Below, piece by piece: positions 22,021 to 25,262 of a stretch of DNA of 25,262 nucleotides (position 1 is its first letter; the number at the start of each line of letters is the position of its first letter). The stretch is from NCBI GenBank assembly GCA_023399275.1, contig JAEWQH010000103.1, positions 1-25,262 on the forward strand, read 5' to 3'. Both the position numbers and the translations under genes were made by a program. The notes beneath the pieces are model-generated. The model saw nothing but the letters and a program-made list of their open reading frames with translations, ran no database searches and had not been told where the DNA came from. The stretch is from Bacillota bacterium (GTDB lineage Bacteria; Bacillota; Clostridia; Christensenellales; CAG-138).

Positions 22021-24417
22021 ATGCCGAAAGCACCCGAACAACTCAAGCTGGAGAAGATCATCCAGCGCAATATGGACGAGGTCATGCACCAGTCCATGAT
22101 GCCCTACGCTGAGCATGTTATCCTCGAGCGCGCGCTGCCGCGCGTGGAGGACGGCCTTAAGCCCGTGCAGCGGCGCATCCTCTACACCATGCTCGAACTG
22201 GGGCTGACGCCGGATAAGCCGCACCGAAAGAGCGCGCGTATCGTCGGCGACTGCCTCGGCAAATACCACCCCCACGGCGACAGCTCCGTCTACGACGCGA
22301 TGGTGCGCATGGCGCAGCCATACAACATGTGCGTCCCGCTGGTGGACGGTCACGGCAACTTCGGCAGTGTGGACGGAGACAGCGCCGCAGCTATGCGCTA
22401 CACCGAGGCACGCATGACGGACGCCGCCATGCAGCTGCTGCGGGATATCGAGAAGGACACCGTTCCGTTTTCGTTCAATTTCGACGATACGCTCAAGGAG
22501 CCGGATCTGCTGCCCGGTCGCTTTCCCAACCTGCTGGTCAACGGCGCAAGCGGCATCGCGGTCGGCCTGGCGACCAACATCCCCCCGCATAACCCCGTGG
22601 AGACGATCAACGCCGTCATCGCGGTGATGGAGAACCCGCGCATCACGCTGGAAGAACTCATGCGGATCATCCCCGCGCCAGACTTTCCCACAGGCGGCTT
22701 TCTGCTGGAGTCCTCCGAGGTCGAGCAGGCCTACCGTACCGGGCGCGGCAAGATCTATATGCGCGCAAAGACGCACTTTGAAGAACTGAAAAACGGCAAG
22801 ACGCTGATCGTCATCACCGAATTGCCCTACCAGGTCAACAAGGCCAACATGCTCGAGAAGATCCTCGCCGTCAGCCAGGAGAAGAAGGCGATCTTCTCCG
22901 GCATTGCCGATATTCGCGACGAGAGCGACCGCGCCGGCATGCGCGCCGTCATAGAGATCAAGAAGGACGGCGATCCGGAGCGCATTTTGCAGTATCTCTT
23001 CAAGTATTCCGATCTGCAGATGACGTTTGGCGTCAACATGGTCGCCATCGCGGAAGGCAAGCCGCAGCAGATGAACCTCAAGCAGATCATCGCGCACTAT
23101 ATCCGCCACCAGCGAAACGTGGTCACGCGTCGCACCCAGTTTGAGCTGGACGCGGCGCTGCGCCGCGAGCACATCCTGGTCGGGCTGATGATCGCCGTGG
23201 ATCATCTCGACGCGGTCATCGCGCTCATTCGCGCGAGCAAGTCGCCAAAGGAAGCGCGCGAGGGACTGATGAAGACCTTCTCGCTCTCCGAGGCGCAGGC
23301 GCAGGCGATTCTCGATCTGCGGCTCCAGCGGCTGACCAACATGGAACTCGTCACCATCAAGCGCGAGTACGCCGAGGTGGTGCGGCTCATCGAGGAGCTG
23401 CGCGGCATCCTCGCCAGCGAAAAGAAGCTGCTCGCGCTGATCAAGAAGGAACTCGGCGAAATCCGCGAGCAGCTCGCGCTCCCGCGCAGGACGACGTTTG
23501 TCGCCTGCGACGAAGCGCCGATCGACGAAGCGGAAGACCTCGCCGTGGTCGAAGACGTCACCGTCTGCGTCTGCGAGGGGTTGAAGGTGCGCCGCATGCC
23601 GACCAAGGCATTTTCGCTCACCGCCATCTCGGAGGACAAGCCGTTGTTTGTACTTGAGACGCGCTCCAACCGGCGCATCCGCCTGTTTACCGATCAGGGC
23701 GCGCTGCTCTCGCTCGCAGTGGAGGAACTGCCGGAAACACGCGCCACCGCGCGCGCGGCAAACCTCGCCGCACTGCTGCCGTTTGAGAAGAACGAGCGGA
23801 TCATCGCGCTCTGTCCCGACGAGGAGGAGGGCGACTACCTCTTCTACCTGCGGGAGGGCAACGTCAAGCGCACAGCCGCTTCCGAGTATCGCGTACGCGC
23901 CAAACGCACCGCCGCGGTCGCCCTGCGGGATAAGGACCGCGTGCTGGCAATCGAAAAATACGAACCAAAGCCGCTCCTGCTGGTCACCAAGCGCGGCATG
24001 AGCATCCGCTTTGCGGCGGATACCGTCCCCGCCATGGGCCGCGTCTCGGGCGGCGTGAAATGCATCAAACTTGACAAGGGCGACGAGGTGGTCTTCGCCT
24101 CGCTCGTACCGGAGGACGCCGAGGTGCTGACCATCACCGACAAAGGCTTTGGCAAGCGCTCTCCGATGTTCGACTACGACCTGCAGGGCCGAAACGGCAA
24201 GGGCCTCAAGACCTTCGACCTCAAGAAAAACGGTTCGAACGGCACCTGCATCGCCGCCGTGGCGGTACTCACGCAGCCGCGGACGATCACGCTGCTCCAG
24301 CGGCACGGCGAACGCACGCAGATCCATACTTCGGAGGTGCGTATCGAGCCGCGCGCCGGCAAGGGCAATATGCTCGTTGCCGTCGTGCTGGACGACGATG
24401 TGACCGGCATCGAGTAA
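22021..24417 (+). CDS. parC: Type IIA topoisomerase subunit A (topoisomerase IV ParC more likely than GyrA)
   Basis: This subunit cuts and rejoins DNA. The 798-residue protein has the winged helix with the catalytic Tyr Y127 (AAMRYTEARM) and the quinolone region HPHGDSSVYDAMVRMAQ with Ser88 and Asp92, the residues of the sensitive type. Tower and coiled-coil parts follow, then a beta-pinwheel from about residue 500. The first blade (DVTVCVCEGLKVRRMPTKAF) has no GyrA box, which suggests ParC rather than GyrA. However, a box-like QGRNGKG occurs late, at 722-728. The C-terminal blades resemble Bacillus ParC. AAGGAA lies before the ATG. It shares the transcript with parE and ends before the terminator at 24434-24473. 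Confidence 0.9.
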   Translation: MPKAPEQLKLEKIIQRNMDEVMHQSMMPYAEHVILERALPRVEDGLKPVQRRILYTMLELGLTPDKPHRKSARIVGDCLGKYHPHGDSSVYDAMVRMAQPYNMCVPLVDGHGNFGSVDGDSAAAMRYTEARMTDAAMQLLRDIEKDTVPFSFNFDDTLKEPDLLPGRFPNLLVNGASGIAVGLATNIPPHNPVETINAVIAVMENPRITLEELMRIIPAPDFPTGGFLLESSEVEQAYRTGRGKIYMRAKTHFEELKNGKTLIVITELPYQVNKANMLEKILAVSQEKKAIFSGIADIRDESDRAGMRAVIEIKKDGDPERILQYLFKYSDLQMTFGVNMVAIAEGKPQQMNLKQIIAHYIRHQRNVVTRRTQFELDAALRREHILVGLMIAVDHLDAVIALIRASKSPKEAREGLMKTFSLSEAQAQAILDLRLQRLTNMELVTIKREYAEVVRLIEELRGILASEKKLLALIKKELGEIREQLALPRRTTFVACDEAPIDEAEDLAVVEDVTVCVCEGLKVRRMPTKAFSLTAISEDKPLFVLETRSNRRIRLFTDQGALLSLAVEELPETRATARAANLAALLPFEKNERIIALCPDEEEGDYLFYLREGNVKRTAASEYRVRAKRTAAVALRDKDRVLAIEKYEPKPLLLVTKRGMSIRFAADTVPAMGRVSGGVKCIKLDKGDEVVFASLVPEDAEVLTITDKGFGKRSPMFDYDLQGRNGKGLKTFDLKKNGSNGTCIAAVAVLTQPRTITLLQRHGERTQIHTSEVRIEPRAGKGNMLVAVVLDDDVTGIE

Positions 24418-24433
24418 CCGCGTCAAGCGCGTC

Positions 24434-24473
24434 AAAAAAGCAAGCGGGCCGCCCAAACAGCGACCCGCTTTTT
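24434..24473. terminator. Bidirectional terminator between parC and the GlsB-like gene
   Basis: AAGCGGG (24442-24448) pairs with CCCGCTT (24464-24470), with a T-run to 24473 on the plus strand and an A-run at 24434-24439 that serves the minus strand. It closes parE-parC and the 24494-25262 unit. Confidence 0.88.
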
Positions 24474-24493
24474 CACGCTCGAGAATAGGTACG

Positions 24494-24748
24494 TCAGCGT
24501 TTGCCGATGATCAGCCTGCTGAGGAAGATCAATAGACACGCGCCGCCAAGCGCGATGAGAAATCCGCCGATCGACCAGGCGTTTCCGGAGCCGATGCCGA
24601 CATAGCTCGAGAGCCATCCGCCCAGCACGCCGCCCGCGATGCCGACGATGATATTGCGCAGCAGTCCTCCCTTGCCCTTCATGATCTTGCTGGCAACCCA
24701 GCCGATGAGCGCGCCGATGATCAGCCAACTGATAAAATTCCAAAACAT
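24494..24748 (-). CDS. GlsB/YeaQ/YmgE-family small membrane protein
   Basis: The 84-residue, glycine-rich protein starts MFWNFISWLIIGALIGWVAS and has about three membrane helices, with GKGGLLRNIIVGIAGGVLGG in the middle. This is the GlsB/YeaQ/YmgE (transglycosylase-associated) stress family. Its function is not known; members respond to general or envelope stress. AAAGGAG precedes the ATG by nine bases. It begins 15 bases after the permease gene stop, so the two are probably cotranscribed. Confidence 0.93.
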   Translation of the reverse strand: MFWNFISWLIIGALIGWVASKIMKGKGGLLRNIIVGIAGGVLGGWLSSYVGIGSGNAWSIGGFLIALGGACLLIFLSRLIIGKR

Positions 24749-24763
24749 ACGATCGTTCTCCTT

Positions 24764-25262
24764 TCAGGTAGATGGTCCTTTCGTTTCCTGCCGTTCATGC
24801 GTTTGCCCCTCCGGCGGAGGCTGCGCCGGACCGCTTGGCCCCTGCGTCCGTCTCGGAAAGAAAACGCGGAAGAGCACATTGGCCACGGCGGCGATGACGG
24901 GGCCGAGTATCATGCCCGCGCCGCCGAAGAGCAACAGTCCGCCAACCGAAGCCAACAGCGTGATCCACGGCGAAAGCCCCACGCTTTTTCCCGTGATGAC
25001 GGGGTCGAGGATCATCCGCAGCACCACCATGGCGATGTAAGTCGCGCCGACCGAGATCGCCATATGCGGGTTTTTCGCGATCAGCGCGATGACCGCCCAT
25101 GGCACCAGCACGACGCCGCTGCCGATGACGGGCAGCAGATCGAGCAGGCTGACCGCTACGGCGATCAACAAAGACCACCAGCCGAGCCCAGCAACGATCA
25201 TGCCGGCCGTGATGAGCGCCAGGTTGACGCCAAAGAGGATCAACTGCGCCTTGCCAAAGCCC
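24764..25262 (-). CDS. AI-2E/YtvI-family permease (C-terminal part, cut by window edge)
   Basis: The visible part (about 166 residues) begins inside the protein at the right edge (GFGKAQLILFGVN). It shows the family's last helices with SLLDLLPVIGSGVVLVPWAV, then LDPVITGKSVGLSPW and a final helix pair. It ends in a Pro/Gln-rich cytoplasmic tail (about 28 residues). These motifs are those of the AI-2E transporter superfamily, including the sporulation membrane protein YtvI of Bacillota. The transported substrate is not known, and the name should not be read as proven autoinducer transport. It lies upstream of the GlsB-like gene in one unit. Confidence 0.88.
   Translation of the reverse strand, partial: GFGKAQLILFGVNLALITAGMIVAGLGWWSLLIAVAVSLLDLLPVIGSGVVLVPWAVIALIAKNPHMAISVGATYIAMVVLRMILDPVITGKSVGLSPWITLLASVGGLLLFGGAGMILGPVIAAVANVLFRVFFPRRTQGPSGPAQPPPEGQTHERQETKGPST

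Noticed and set aside
21967..24456. Minus-strand open frame of 829 residues opposite parC
   Set aside because: It is antisense to parC along its whole length, with shadow-type composition and no start signal.

Overview
The window looks like chromosomal DNA from a GC-rich member of the Clostridia (Bacillota), probably an anaerobe with meso-diaminopimelate peptidoglycan. The signs are the infC-rpmI-rplT-SpoU methylase order with an L20-type leader, a PerR-type regulator beside katG, an mraZ-headed cell-wall cluster whose class B PBP carries PASTA domains, a YtvI/AI-2E-type permease, strong Shine-Dalgarno sites, and frequent TTG/GTG starts. No tRNA, rRNA, insertion sequence, prophage or CRISPR array was seen. 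The taxonomic placement is inference.

Layout. (1) 1-231, minus: the N-terminus of an OppB/DppB-type peptide permease, followed by about 770 bp without a convincing gene. (2) 1002-4095, minus: a ferrous-iron uptake operon, feoA-feoA-feoB-(FeoB-associated Cys-rich peptide), behind a strong promoter with two matching operator-like repeats. (3) 4345-5747, plus: infC-rpmI-rplT with a consensus promoter, an attenuator leader and a terminator; infC appears to start at AUC. (4) 5794-7811, plus: GNAT acetyltransferase, SpoU rRNA/tRNA methyltransferase and a cysteine hydrolase, probably one unit. (5) 7844-11165, plus: perR-katG behind a promoter with a PerR-type box, then a DUF454 membrane protein. (6) 11219-19731, minus: a division/cell-wall (dcw) cluster in two units, mraZ-rsmH-ftsL-like-PBP-murE and mraY-like-murD, separated by a terminator and a new promoter. 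(7) 19848-24417, plus: a type IIA topoisomerase pair, more like topoisomerase IV (parE-parC) than gyrase. (8) 24494-25262, minus: an AI-2E/YtvI-type permease fragment and a GlsB/YeaQ small membrane protein.

The most unusual part is the dcw cluster. The PBP keeps the class B PBP fold and the SxN motif, but its SxxK motif reads SMFD and its KTG motif reads VTG, so both catalytic lysines are gone. The adjacent MraY-like protein lacks the conserved aspartate of the MGD-x-GS motif (it reads AGSSGS), has HRH in place of HHH, and carries a proline/lysine-rich insertion. Each PBP or MraY change needs at least two base substitutions, so simple sequencing error is unlikely. murF is absent from its usual place, and no ftsW or murG follows murD. 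MurE, MurD, RsmH and MraZ look intact. The cluster therefore appears to contain two adjacent pseudoenzymes, one for lipid I synthesis and one for septal transpeptidation, among working Mur ligases. If so, active MraY, MurF and a division or sporulation transpeptidase must be encoded elsewhere.

Regulatory DNA is unusually easy to read here: paired operators at feo, a PerR box at perR-katG, three 10-bp-spaced MraZ boxes over the mraZ promoter, an L20-type attenuator, and a possible leaderless mraY start.
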